64,000 bases of DNA from Burkholderia guangdongensis (GCF_013403875.1 NZ_JACBNX010000024.1:1-64000), one strand, 5' to 3'. Numbered from the stretch's first letter, positions 17,483 to 26,047 are shown. Program-made: numbers and translations. Notes: generated by a model not told the origin, from the letters alone.

Positions 17483-18502
17483 TCATCGCGCGGTGGGCTG
17501 CGCGTCGCCCGCGAGCTCGTCGCGGATCTGCGCGGCGAGCTCGAACGAGCGCAGCCGCGCCGCGTGGTCGTGGATCTGCGCGGTGACGATCAGCTCGTCG
17601 GCGCCCGTGCGCGCGATCCGCTCGCGAAGCTGCTCGCGCACCGTGTCGCGCGAGCCGACCGCCGCGAACGACAGCGCGTGCGCGACGTTCGCGAGTTCGA
17701 ACTCGCTTGCGTCGAACGCGTCGAGCGTGTCGATGGGCGGCGGCAGCTTGCCCGGCATGCCGCGGCGCAGGTTGATGAACTGCTGCTGCAGCGACGTGAA
17801 CAGGCGCCGCGCTTCGTCGTCGGTGTCGGCCGCAAACACGTTGACGCCGACCATCGCGTACGGCTTCGGCCACGCGGCCGACGGCCGGTATTGCGCGCGG
17901 TACAGCTCGAGCGCGCGCAGCAGGTAGTCGGGCGCGAAGTGCGACGCGAACGCGAACGGCAGACCGAGCATCGCCGCGAGCTGCGCGCTGAACAGGCTCG
18001 AGCCGAGCAGCCAGACCGGCACGTCGAGCCCCGCGCCCGGCACCGCGCGCACGCGCTGGCCCGGCGCGGGCTCCGCGAAGTAGCGGAGCAACTCGGCGAC
18101 GTCGTCGGGGAACGCGTCCGCGCTGCCGAGCAGATCGCGGCGCAGCGCGCGCGACGTCGTCTGGTCGGTGCCGGGCGCGCGGCCGAGGCCGAGATCGATC
18201 CGGCCCGGGTACAGCGACGCGAGCGTGCCGAACTGCTCGGCGATCACGAGCGGCGCGTGGTTCGGCAGCATGATGCCGCCGGAGCCGACGCGGATCGTTT
18301 TCGTGCTGCCCGCGACGTGGCCGATCACGACGGCCGTCGCCGCGCTCGCGATGCCCGGCATGTTGTGGTGCTCGGCGAGCCAGTAGCGCCGGTAGCCCCA
18401 GCGCTCCGCGTGCTGCGCGAGGTCGACGGTGTTGCGAAATGCCTGCGCGGCGTCGGCGCCGGCGGGAATCGGGGCAAGATCGAGAACGGAAAATGGCGTC
18501 AT
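17483..18502 (-). CDS. LLM-class (luciferase-like) flavin-dependent monooxygenase
   Basis: 339 residues of the bacterial luciferase-like superfamily, YhbW/MsnO8 type. The N-terminal FSVLDLAPI, the RYWLAEHHNMPGIASAA motif and LYPGRIDLGLGRAPGTD are typical. These enzymes use reduced FMN or F420 and oxygen on varied substrates; the substrate here is unknown. No flavin reductase gene is adjacent. The ATG at 18502 is well placed relative to the family N-terminus. Confidence 0.88.
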   Translation of the reverse strand: MTPFSVLDLAPIPAGADAAQAFRNTVDLAQHAERWGYRRYWLAEHHNMPGIASAATAVVIGHVAGSTKTIRVGSGGIMLPNHAPLVIAEQFGTLASLYPGRIDLGLGRAPGTDQTTSRALRRDLLGSADAFPDDVAELLRYFAEPAPGQRVRAVPGAGLDVPVWLLGSSLFSAQLAAMLGLPFAFASHFAPDYLLRALELYRAQYRPSAAWPKPYAMVGVNVFAADTDDEARRLFTSLQQQFINLRRGMPGKLPPPIDTLDAFDASEFELANVAHALSFAAVGSRDTVREQLRERIARTGADELIVTAQIHDHAARLRSFELAAQIRDELAGDAQPTAR

Positions 18503-19134
18503 GTCGAGGGACCTTCGAAAGGGGCCGCGCGATGATGCGCGGACGCAACAGATGCGAGCGATTGTGCCAAAGGGTTCCGGATCCCGCTGGCGGCGCGCGG
18601 ATACCCCTGAAGCCGGCAGGGGCGACCGCGCGGCAGACGATCCGATCCGGCGATTGTTTTGGAAACGATGGCAATCGTCTTCAAATTACGAATTTTTACG
18701 GCGATTGGATTCGAATCCCCACGGTGGTGCGACGACGCGCGAAAAAGCCGCGCCGACGGGCCCTTCGAATGCCATTCAGCAGGCTTGCGTTTGGGTGTCG
18801 ATGCCCGCCGGGAAACGCGCGCGGAGAATCGGGTGGTCCGGTTTTGCAAGGATCTGTTTCAACGGCTCACCGAGCGCGCGATGAAACACGCTGTTAAAAT
18901 CCACGGCTTACCCAAGTTGCGCTGACGGTTTTCGTTCAATCTTTCCGCGCGTCGCGAACAGGCGGCGCGGGGATCGCTCCGGGAGCGGGGCATTGCCCGG
19001 TTCGGGCATCAGCGCCCCCGTTCAGACGCTGCCGGAACAAGGAGTCGGGTCGTGCCCGCGTTCGTCTCAGTCGGATCATCCATCCATTGCCCACTCGATC
19101 GCCGCTTCGGCCGAACTGCCGGAGGACGGCGCGC
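18503..19134. other. Intergenic region upstream of the hopanoid cluster
   Basis: 632 bases between the divergent monooxygenase and hpnI with no convincing gene; open frames here have poor codon bias. Features are a 12-base perfect palindrome GGATTCGAATCC (18707-18718) in an AT-rich patch (~18650-18720), a TTAAAAT element near 18894-18900 that could be a -10 box for hpnI, and the GGAGG ribosome-binding site at 19121-19125. Confidence 0.6.
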
Positions 19135-20307
19135 ATGACGCCAAGCGTATCGTTCACCGAATGGCTGCTGATTGCGTTCACGCTCGTTGCCGCCGGCTAC
19201 GCGCTCGTCGCGGCGTGCGCGCCGCGTCCGCGCACGCCGCGCACGGCCGCGCGTGATGGCTTCGACCCGGTCAGCGTGCTGAAGCCGCTGTGCGGGATCG
19301 AGCCGCATCTGTACGAGAATCTCGCGTCGTTCTGCGAGCAGCGCCACCCGCGCTATGAGCTGCTGTTCGGCGTCGCGTCGGCGCACGATCCGGCCGTCGC
19401 GGTCGTCGAGCGGCTGAAGGCCGCGTATCCCGAATGCGACATCACGCTCGTGATCGACGCGCGCGTGTACGGCAAGAACCTGAAGGTCAGCAACCTGATC
19501 AACCTCGCCGGGCGCGCGAAGTACGGCCGCATCGTGATCGCCGACAGCGATATCGCGGTCGCGCCCGATTATCTGGTGCGCGTCACCGCGCCGCTCGCGG
19601 ACCGCGATGTCGGCGTCGTCACGTGCCTGTATCATGCGCGTAGCGTCGGCGGGTTCTGGACGCGGATCGGCGCGCAGTTCGTCGACGCGTGGTTCGCGCC
19701 GTCGGTGCGGATCGCGCATCTCGGCGGCTCGAGCCGCTTCGGCTTCGGCGCGACGCTCGCGCTCACGCGCGACACGCTCGAGCGGATCGGCGGGCTCATC
19801 GCGCTGAAGGACGAGCTCGCCGACGATTTCTGGCTCGCCGAGCTGCCGCGCCGGCTCGGCCGGCGCACGGTGCTGTCCGAGGTCGAGGTCGCGACCGACG
19901 TGATCGAGTCGTCGTTCGGCCCGCTGTGGCACCGCGAGACGCGCTGGCTGCGCACGATCCGCTCGCTGAACCCGGGCGGCTTCGCGTTCTTGTTCATCAC
20001 GTTCACCGCGCCGTGGCTCGCGGTCGGCGCGGCGCTCGCGCTGTATCTGCCCGGCACGTTCGCCGGCACGCTCGCGGGCGCGGGCGCGGTGATCGGCGCG
20101 ATCGCGCGGCTCGTGCTGCACGCGCGCGGCGAGGACGGCTGGCGCGCGTTCTGGCGCGACCTGCCGCTCGTCGCGGTGCGCGACACGCTGCTCGCGCTCG
20201 AATGGCTCGCCGCCGCGTTCGGCACGCAGGTCGTGTGGCGCGGCGCGCGGATGACGGTCGTCGGCGGCGAACGCGCGGCGGCCGTGGAGATCGGCGATAG
20301 CCGTTGA
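19135..20307 (+). CDS. hpnI: Hopanoid glycosyltransferase HpnI (BHT N-acetylglucosaminyltransferase)
   Basis: 390 residues from the ATG at 19135 behind GGAGG. It is a GT2 enzyme like ceramide glucosyltransferase: an N-terminal membrane segment, the IADSDIAV metal-binding DXD, the LADDFWL acidic pair, the RETRW motif (QXXRW-type), and two to three C-terminal membrane segments. HpnI is known to transfer N-acetylglucosamine to bacteriohopanetetrol at the inner membrane. It opens the hpnIJKL cluster, and its partners follow on the same strand. Confidence 0.92.
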   Translation: MTPSVSFTEWLLIAFTLVAAGYALVAACAPRPRTPRTAARDGFDPVSVLKPLCGIEPHLYENLASFCEQRHPRYELLFGVASAHDPAVAVVERLKAAYPECDITLVIDARVYGKNLKVSNLINLAGRAKYGRIVIADSDIAVAPDYLVRVTAPLADRDVGVVTCLYHARSVGGFWTRIGAQFVDAWFAPSVRIAHLGGSSRFGFGATLALTRDTLERIGGLIALKDELADDFWLAELPRRLGRRTVLSEVEVATDVIESSFGPLWHRETRWLRTIRSLNPGGFAFLFITFTAPWLAVGAALALYLPGTFAGTLAGAGAVIGAIARLVLHARGEDGWRAFWRDLPLVAVRDTLLALEWLAAAFGTQVVWRGARMTVVGGERAAAVEIGDSR

Positions 20308-20342
20308 GCGGCGAACGCGAAGGCGGCACGAATATGGCGCAA

Positions 20343-20390
20343 ATGCGCGGCACGAATGCGGCACTGATGCGCGGCACTTATGCGGCACGA
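20343..20390 (+). repeat. 24-base tandem repeat (two copies) upstream of hpnJ
   Basis: Two imperfect copies of ATGCGCGGCACGAATGCGGC plus four bases, each built from two related 12-base halves. It fills the hpnI-hpnJ gap and could alter spacing or mRNA structure between the two cistrons. Confidence 0.75.
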
Positions 20391-20459
20391 CAGACGAACC
20401 GAGAGGCGGGCAGCGGCCCGCGATTTTTGACTCACTGAATTCTTGAACGAGCTCGAACC

Positions 20460-21905
20460 ATGCAGGCACCCGCAACGACTTACCTGAAAACGCTGTTCTT
20501 GCAGGCCCCTTCGTACGACGGCTTCGACGGCGGCGCCGGCTCGCGTTATCAGGCGAAACGCGAAATCCGTTCCTTCTGGTATCCGACCTGGCTCGCGCAG
20601 CCGGCCGCGCTGGTGCCGGGCAGCCGCGTCGTCGACGCGCCGGCCGACGGCCTGTCGGTCGACGAGACGCTCGCGATCGCGAAGGATTTCGACCTCGTGG
20701 TCATCCACACGAGCACGCCGTCGTTCCCGACCGACGCGATGTTCGCGAACGACCTGAAGAAGATGAAGCCGTCGATGCTCGTCGGCATGGTCGGCGCGAA
20801 GGTCGCGGTCGATCCGCACAACTCGCTGACGGCCACCGACGCGATCGACTTCGTGTGCCGCGAGGAATTCGACTACACGTGCCGCGACGTCGCCGAAGGC
20901 AAGCCGTTCGCGGACATCGCAGGCCTCAGCTATCGCGCGAAGGACGGCTCGATCGAGCACAACGGCCCGCGTCCGATGATCGAGAACATGGACGAGCTGC
21001 CGTTCGTCGCGCCCGTCTACAAGCGCGACCTGAAGATCGACAACTACTTCATCGGCTACCTGAACTATCCGTACGTGTCGATCTACACGGGCCGCGGCTG
21101 CCGCTCGAAGTGCACGTTCTGCCTGTGGCCGCAGACGGTCGGCGGCCACCGCTACCGCGTGCGCTCGGTCGAGAACGTGCTCGCGGAAGTGAAGTGGATC
21201 CGCGACAACATGCCGGAAGTGAAGGAGATCATGTTCGACGACGACACGTTCACCGACTTCAAGCCGCGCGTCGAGGAGATCGCGCGCGGGCTCGGCAAGC
21301 TCGGCGTCACGTGGTCGTGCAACGCGAAGGCGAACGTCCCGTATTCGACGCTGAAGATCATGAAGGAGAACGGGCTGCGCCTGCTGCTCGTCGGCTACGA
21401 GTCGGGCGACGACCAGATCCTGCTGAACATCAAGAAGGGCCTGCGCACCGATATCGCGCGCCGCTTCAGCGACGATTGCAAGAAGCTCGGGATCAAGGTC
21501 CACGGCACGTTCATCCTCGGCCTGCCGGGCGAGACGCAGGACACGATCAAGAAGACGATCGAGTACGCGAAGGAAATCAATCCGCACACGATCCAGGTGT
21601 CGCTCGCCGCGCCTTATCCGGGCACGCGCCTGTACGACCAGGCGGTCGAGAACGGCTGGATGGAAGAGAACAAGACGATCAACCTCGTCAGCAAGGAAGG
21701 CGTGCAGCTCGCCGCGATCGGCTATCCGCACCTGCCGAAGGAAGAGATCTATCACCATCTCGAGCACTTCTACCGCGAGTTCTACTTCCGGCCGTCGAAG
21801 ATCTGGGAGATCGTCCGCGAGATGCTGACGAGCTGGGACATGATGAAGCGCCGTCTGCGCGAGGGCGTCGAGTTCTTCCGCTTCCTGCGCGCGCACGAGG
21901 CGTAA
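20460..21905 (+). CDS. hpnJ: Hopanoid-associated radical SAM protein HpnJ
   Basis: 481 residues. An N-terminal B12-binding-like domain (residues ~60-160) precedes a radical SAM core with the iron-sulfur motif CRSKCTFC (Cys214, Cys218, Cys221). HpnJ is reported to convert bacteriohopanetetrol glucosamine to the cyclitol ether, the last step after HpnI and HpnK. It lies 152 bases after hpnI and 3 bases before hpnK. Length and motifs fit the family. Confidence 0.95.
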   Translation: MQAPATTYLKTLFLQAPSYDGFDGGAGSRYQAKREIRSFWYPTWLAQPAALVPGSRVVDAPADGLSVDETLAIAKDFDLVVIHTSTPSFPTDAMFANDLKKMKPSMLVGMVGAKVAVDPHNSLTATDAIDFVCREEFDYTCRDVAEGKPFADIAGLSYRAKDGSIEHNGPRPMIENMDELPFVAPVYKRDLKIDNYFIGYLNYPYVSIYTGRGCRSKCTFCLWPQTVGGHRYRVRSVENVLAEVKWIRDNMPEVKEIMFDDDTFTDFKPRVEEIARGLGKLGVTWSCNAKANVPYSTLKIMKENGLRLLLVGYESGDDQILLNIKKGLRTDIARRFSDDCKKLGIKVHGTFILGLPGETQDTIKKTIEYAKEINPHTIQVSLAAPYPGTRLYDQAVENGWMEENKTINLVSKEGVQLAAIGYPHLPKEEIYHHLEHFYREFYFRPSKIWEIVREMLTSWDMMKRRLREGVEFFRFLRAHEA

Positions 21906-21908
21906 TTC

Positions 21909-22796
21909 GTGGCGGGGCAGCGAGCGGCGCGGGCGGTGATCTTCACCGCCGACGACTTCGGGCTGCATCCGCGCGTGAACGCGGCGGTCGAGCGCGCGCA
22001 TCGCGACGGCGTGCTGAATGCCGCGAGCCTGATGGTCGGCGCGCCGGCCGCGCAGGACGCGGTCGAGCGCGCGCGGCGGCTGCCGTCGCTCGCGGTCGGC
22101 CTGCATCTCGTGCTCGCCGACGGGCCCGCGACGCTGCCCGCGCATGAGATTCCCGCGCTCGTCGGGCCGGACGGCCGCTTCGGCGACGCGATGGCGAAGG
22201 ACGGCTGTCGCTTCTTTTTCCTGCCGCACGTGCGCGCACAACTGCGCCGCGAGATCCGCGCGCAGTTCGACGCGTTCGCGTCGACCGGGCTGCCGCTCGA
22301 TCACGTGAATGCGCACAAGCATTTCCATCTGCATCCGACCGTGCTGTCGCTGATCGTCGAGATCGGGCGCGACTACGGCCTGCGCGCGGTGCGGCTGCCG
22401 TACGAGCGCTCGGCGAGCGCGTGGCTCAAGCCGTGGATCGCGCTCGTGCGCGCGCGGCTCGATCGCGCGGGGCTCGCGCACAACGACTACGTGGTCGGGA
22501 TCGAACATACCGGCGCGATGGACGAGGCGGTGCTGCTCGCCGCGCTCGCCGATCTGCCGGACGGCGTCGGCGAGATCTACTGCCATCCGGCCGAGGCGGG
22601 CGACGGCCCGATCACGCCGAGCATGCGCGACTATCGCCCGGTCGACGAGATGCGCGCGCTGCTGTCGCCGCGCGTCGCCGCGGCCGTGAAGGCGTCGGGC
22701 GCCGCGAGCGGTGGCTTCGCCGACGTGTTCGGCCTGAGCGCCGCGGGCTCGCGCACCGCGTGCGCGGCGCACGAGCCGGGAGCGCAGCCGTCGTGA
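21909..22796 (+). CDS. hpnK: Hopanoid deacetylase HpnK (YdjC/ChbG family)
   Basis: 295 residues with a GTG start 3 bases after hpnJ. The YdjC/ChbG carbohydrate deacetylase fold shows the metal-site motifs TADDFGLHP, DHVNAHKHFHLHP and CHPAEAGDG. In the hopanoid pathway HpnK removes the acetyl group from N-acetylglucosaminyl-BHT, giving BHT-glucosamine. Its stop overlaps the hpnL start (GTGA), so it is coupled to the next gene. Confidence 0.93.
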   Translation: MAGQRAARAVIFTADDFGLHPRVNAAVERAHRDGVLNAASLMVGAPAAQDAVERARRLPSLAVGLHLVLADGPATLPAHEIPALVGPDGRFGDAMAKDGCRFFFLPHVRAQLRREIRAQFDAFASTGLPLDHVNAHKHFHLHPTVLSLIVEIGRDYGLRAVRLPYERSASAWLKPWIALVRARLDRAGLAHNDYVVGIEHTGAMDEAVLLAALADLPDGVGEIYCHPAEAGDGPITPSMRDYRPVDEMRALLSPRVAAAVKASGAASGGFADVFGLSAAGSRTACAAHEPGAQPS

Positions 22797-23827
22797 GCAA
22801 GTGGATCAAATGGCTCGGCTGGCCGATCGGGATCGCGATCCTGATCGTGCTCGGGCTGCGCGACGGCGTCGGCGACGTCGTCCACATGCTCGGGCGCGCG
22901 GGCTGCGCGCTGCTGTGGCTCGTGCCGTTCCACGCGCTGCCGCTGCTGCTCGACGCGCACGCGTGGCGCCTGCTGCTCGCGCGTCGCGCGTCGCTGCCGT
23001 TCCTGTGGTGGATCGCGACCGTGCGCGAGGCGGTGAACCGGCTGCTGCCGGTCGTCGGCGTCGGCGGCGAGATCGTCGGCATCCGGCTCGCGCGCTGGCG
23101 CGTGCCCGATGCGAGCGCGGTTACCGCGTCGGTGATCGTCGAGGTGCTCGTTACGATCGTCGTCCAGTATGCGTTCGCGTCGCTCGGCCTCGTGCTGGTG
23201 ATCGCGATGACGCACGACGTCGGCGCGAAGACGATCGGCCTCGCGATGCTGCTGTCGATCCCGTTGCCGCTGCTCGCGATCGTGCTCGTGCGGCGCGGCG
23301 GAATCTTTCATGCGATCGAGCGTTTCGCGGGCCGGCTGCTCGGCGATTCGCATACGCTGCTGCAGGGCGTCGACGGCAAGCGGCTCGACGCGGACATCGA
23401 CGCGCTGATGTCGCGCGCGGGCCTGCTGTTTCGCGCGTTCTTCTGGCAGTTCCTCGGCTATGCGAGCGGCGCGCTCGAGAACTACTGGGCGCTGAAGCTG
23501 CTCGGCCATCCGGTGTCGATCGGCGGCGCGCTCGCGATCGAGGCAATGACGCAGGCCGTGCGCCACGCGGCGTTCATGGTGCCGGGCGGGCTCGGTGTGC
23601 AGGAGGCGACCGTCGTGCTGCTCGCGCAGACCTTCGGCGTCGATCGCGAGGCCGCGCTGTCGCTCGCGCTCGTGAAGCGCGGCCGCGAGGTCGTGTTCGG
23701 CTGCCTCGCGCTCGGCTCGTGGCAGCTCGCGGAGCTCGTGCGCACGCGCAGCCGGATTCGCGCGCACGCGGCGCCGCAGGCCGCTCACGATGCCGAGGCC
23801 GGGCGCGAGACCGAGCGGCTGCACTGA
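22793..23827 (+). CDS. hpnL: HpnL-type membrane protein (LPG synthase transmembrane family)
   Basis: 344 residues from a GTG overlapping the hpnK stop by four bases. Six to eight hydrophobic segments and the motifs NRLLPVVGVGGEIVGIRLARW and AAFMVPGGLGVQEATVVLLA are those of the UPF0104/lysylphosphatidylglycerol-synthase membrane domain. HpnL is conserved with hopanoid genes and thought to act in hopanoid transport or membrane placement, but its reaction is unproven. The C-terminus ends in a 13-base tandem repeat. Confidence 0.88.
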   Translation: MSKWIKWLGWPIGIAILIVLGLRDGVGDVVHMLGRAGCALLWLVPFHALPLLLDAHAWRLLLARRASLPFLWWIATVREAVNRLLPVVGVGGEIVGIRLARWRVPDASAVTASVIVEVLVTIVVQYAFASLGLVLVIAMTHDVGAKTIGLAMLLSIPLPLLAIVLVRRGGIFHAIERFAGRLLGDSHTLLQGVDGKRLDADIDALMSRAGLLFRAFFWQFLGYASGALENYWALKLLGHPVSIGGALAIEAMTQAVRHAAFMVPGGLGVQEATVVLLAQTFGVDREAALSLALVKRGREVVFGCLALGSWQLAELVRTRSRIRAHAAPQAAHDAEAGRETERLH

Positions 23828-23875
23828 GCGGCTGCACCGGCCGAACGACTGCACCGAACGACTGCACCGAGCGGT
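23813..23875 (+). repeat. 13-base degenerate tandem repeat across the hpnL stop
   Basis: Units related to GAGCGGCTGCACC and GAACGACTGCACC recur about five times (23813, 23826, 23843, 23856, 23869). The hpnL stop lies at the junction of the first two. Copy-number change would alter the protein's last residues. Confidence 0.8.
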
Positions 23876-23943
23876 GCGCGTCGTCTCGCGCTTTTTTCGG
23901 AGCGCGGGTATGCTTGCCGCGTGTTTCCGACCGTCTTCCTCAT

Positions 23944-24504
23944 ATGATTCTTCGTCCCCGGCTGTTCACCGTCGCATTGCTGGCCGCCACGCTGGCGCTG
24001 GCCGGATGCGACGACCAGCAAAGCGAGCGCGCCGTGCTGCACCGTCTCAGGGAGTTCTTCACCGCGATCAAGCCGGCACAGTTGCTGCTGAAGGGGCTGA
24101 AGCCCGGCGAGTCGACCGAGGCCGACGTCCGCCACCAGATGGGCACGCCGGAGACCGAGCGCGTGTTCACCGACGGCTCGAAGCGCTTCGAGTATCCGCG
24201 CGGGCCGATGGGCAACCAGACGTGGTTCGTCGATATCGACGGCAATGGACGCTACGCCGGCGCGACCCAGGTGCTGATCGCCGCGAATTTCGCGAAGGTG
24301 CGCCCGGGCATGACCGAGGACGAGGTGCGCCGCCTGCTCGGCAAGCCGGGGCAGGTCGCGCGCTATCCGCTGAAGCCGGAGACCGTGTGGAGCTGGCGCT
24401 GGCTCGAGGACGGCGTGAACCAGGACGCGTTCTTCAACGTGCATTTCGGCCCGGACGGGCTCGTGTATACGACGTCGCGCTCGGATCTCCAGAGAGGGCA
24501 TTGA
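23944..24504 (+). CDS. BamE/SmpA-like outer-membrane lipoprotein with two SmpA repeats
   Basis: 186 residues. The signal peptide ends in the lipobox LALAGC (Cys22), followed by Asp23. Asp at +2 is an inner-membrane retention signal in enterics but is less predictive here. Two SmpA/OmlA-type modules follow: LKPGESTEADVRHQMGTP (residues ~55-100) and VRPGMTEDEVRRLLGKPGQV (~120-180). BamE proteins help assemble outer-membrane proteins; this duplicated form next to hpn genes may do something else. Its last 71 bases overlap an antisense antitoxin reading frame. Confidence 0.82.
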   Translation: MILRPRLFTVALLAATLALAGCDDQQSERAVLHRLREFFTAIKPAQLLLKGLKPGESTEADVRHQMGTPETERVFTDGSKRFEYPRGPMGNQTWFVDIDGNGRYAGATQVLIAANFAKVRPGMTEDEVRRLLGKPGQVARYPLKPETVWSWRWLEDGVNQDAFFNVHFGPDGLVYTTSRSDLQRGH

Positions 24505-24685
24505 CTGCCTTCGGGCGGACGAACATCGGGCGCCCGTACGTTTTCTCGATCCATTCGGGAAATGGCACCATCCGGGCCATCTCCTCATCGGTCAGCTCGT
24601 GAGTGTCCGGGTCGGCGGCGATACCGCGCGCGATGGCCTCTTCTTCTTCCGGGGTGTTGCGGACGAACTTAACGGGCTTGCTCAT
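24434..24685 (-). CDS. brnA: BrnA-like antitoxin, apparently C-terminally truncated
   Basis: 83 residues. The first ~52 match BrnA/COG3514 antitoxins (TPEEEEAIARGIAADPDTHELTDEEM). BrnA proteins normally continue into a ribbon-helix-helix DNA-binding and dimerisation part ending in a GWQTR-like motif. Here the sequence after YGRP is unrelated, and the last ~24 codons are antisense to the end of the neighbouring lipoprotein gene. The reading frame start overlaps the brnT stop by 17 bases, as expected for the operon. It may be a decayed antitoxin. Confidence 0.7.
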   Translation of the reverse strand: MSKPVKFVRNTPEEEEAIARGIAADPDTHELTDEEMARMVPFPEWIEKTYGRPMFVRPKAVNALSGDPSATSYTRARPGRNAR

Positions 24686-24965
24686 AGTCTTGAACCTCTC
24701 GGTTATTGGCCTTACGCAGGCTGATGATGCGAAATGTGCGTTCGCGGGGCACGACGATCGCTACGTGAATACGAGTACGGATCGGCACGCGGCAGGTCAG
24801 GCGCACTTCGCCGTATTCACGGCGCGTGTCGGGCTTCACGTGCGCGGCATGCCAGTCGGCAAGTTCCGCCAGCTTTAACGAGATACCGTGCTTGAGCTGG
24901 TTCGCTGCCTCCTTGGCTGCGTCGAAGACAAACGGCGGACCGATCCAGTGTGGTGACGAAAACAT
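24669..24965 (-). CDS. brnT: BrnT-family ribonuclease toxin
   Basis: 98 residues of the BrnT family (RelE-like fold). Visible blocks are FVFDAAKEAANQLKHGIS, the central GEVRLTCR, and RIISLRKANNREVQDYE. BrnT toxins cut RNA and are neutralised by BrnA, which also represses the operon. The gene is full-length with an ATG start and lies upstream of brnA, the usual order. With the antitoxin truncated, either the toxin is inactive or the shortened antitoxin still binds it. Confidence 0.85.
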   Translation of the reverse strand: MFSSPHWIGPPFVFDAAKEAANQLKHGISLKLAELADWHAAHVKPDTRREYGEVRLTCRVPIRTRIHVAIVVPRERTFRIISLRKANNREVQDYEQAR

Positions 24966-25357
24966 AGGCGGGCAAGAATCTTCGCGGCTGCAAAATGTCG
25001 CGGTTCATGGCGCGGCGGCTGGCGCACGCACCTTTTCGTACGACGGACAACCGATTGTGCGGCGCGGGCCGACGCCCGCCCATTCGGCCGGACGGCCGAC
25101 GCCGCGCTATCGCAAAAGCGACCGGAAAATTGCAAAAAGTCTGCCGACCGGCGTGTTAGGGAGGTGTCAGGCAGCCTGTTTTTTTCTTTAAAAACAGTTA
25201 CGTAACCGTCCGCCGACATGGATGTGACGATGTGTTGCGATGCAGCAAATCCACCCGCGGTGATTTGAGCCAATCATTTTCGCTTGCGACTATCCGCGTC
25301 AGCCCGGCGGGGAGGGGGAGTTTCTCGCCGGCATCCATTCCAAACTTGGAGACGCGC
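24966..25357. other. Intergenic region upstream of the arginine uptake operon
   Basis: 392 bases with no convincing gene. Near the middle an 8-bp inverted repeat CTGTTTTT...AAAAACAG (25176-25197) is joined to a 10-base palindrome GTTACGTAAC (25197-25206). Promoters for brnT (leftward) and the aot operon (rightward) must lie here. Confidence 0.65.
25176..25206. promoter_or_regulatory. Abutting inverted repeats upstream of the aot operon
   Basis: CTGTTTTT-N6-AAAAACAG is immediately followed by GTTACGTAAC, sharing one base. It lies ~150 bases before the first permease gene and is AT-rich against its surroundings. It may bind ArgR-type or nitrogen regulators, but no consensus match was established. 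Confidence 0.4.
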
Positions 25358-26047
25358 GTGTTCCTTTACGGCTTTGGTCCCGTCATCTGGGCGGGCACCG
25401 TGCAGACGATCGAGCTGTCGGTGCTGTCGCTCGCCGCGGCGGTGGCGCTCGGGCTGATCGGCGCGGTGGCGAAGCTGTCGCATAACCGGGTGCTGCGTTC
25501 GATCGCGACCGGCTATACGACGCTGATCCGCTCGGTGCCCGATCTCGTGCTGATGCTGCTGCTGTTCTACAGCATCCAGATCTGGCTCAACGACTTCACC
25601 GACCTGATGAACTGGGATCAGATCGACATCGATCCTTTCGTCGCGGGCGTGTTGACGCTCGGCTTCATCTACGGCGCGTATTTCACCGAGACGTTCCGCG
25701 GCGCGTTCATGTCGGTGCCGCGCGGGCAGCTCGAGGCGGGGGCCGCGTACGGGATGAGCGGGCCGCGGATCTTCCTGCGGATCCTGTTCCCGCAGATGAT
25801 GCGCTTCGCGCTGCCGGGCATCGGCAACAACTGGCAGGTGCTCGTGAAGGCGACCGCGCTCGTGTCGATCATCGGCCTCGCCGACGTCGTGAAGGCCGCG
25901 CAGGACGCCGGCAAGAGCACGTTCAACATGTTCTTCTTCATCCTCGTCGCCGCGCTGATCTACCTCGCGATCACGACGGTCTCCAACTTCGTGCTGATCC
26001 AGCTCGAGAAGCGCTATTCCATCGGCGTGCGCCACGCAGAACTATGA
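25358..26047 (+). CDS. aotQ: Basic amino acid ABC transporter permease (HisQ/AotQ type)
   Basis: 229 residues from the GTG at 25358; the open frame extends upstream without a credible start. Five hydrophobic segments, and the EAA loop EAGAAYGMSGPRIFLRILFP that contacts the ATPase. Its partner permease overlaps by four bases (ATGA), followed by the ATPase, an ArgR-type regulator and the arginine succinyltransferase operon, so arginine/ornithine is the likely cargo. Inner membrane. Confidence 0.88.
   Translation: MFLYGFGPVIWAGTVQTIELSVLSLAAAVALGLIGAVAKLSHNRVLRSIATGYTTLIRSVPDLVLMLLLFYSIQIWLNDFTDLMNWDQIDIDPFVAGVLTLGFIYGAYFTETFRGAFMSVPRGQLEAGAAYGMSGPRIFLRILFPQMMRFALPGIGNNWQVLVKATALVSIIGLADVVKAAQDAGKSTFNMFFFILVAALIYLAITTVSNFVLIQLEKRYSIGVRHAEL

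Noticed and set aside
18660..18730. tRNA-like TTCGAAT segment in the gap before hpnI
   Set aside because: Only the 12-base palindrome GGATTCGAATCC resembles a T-arm; no acceptor, D-arm or anticodon stem can be folded around it.
19632..22772. A long minus-strand open frame (1,046 codons) opposite hpnI-hpnK
   Set aside because: Shadow of recognised hopanoid genes; no conserved motif.
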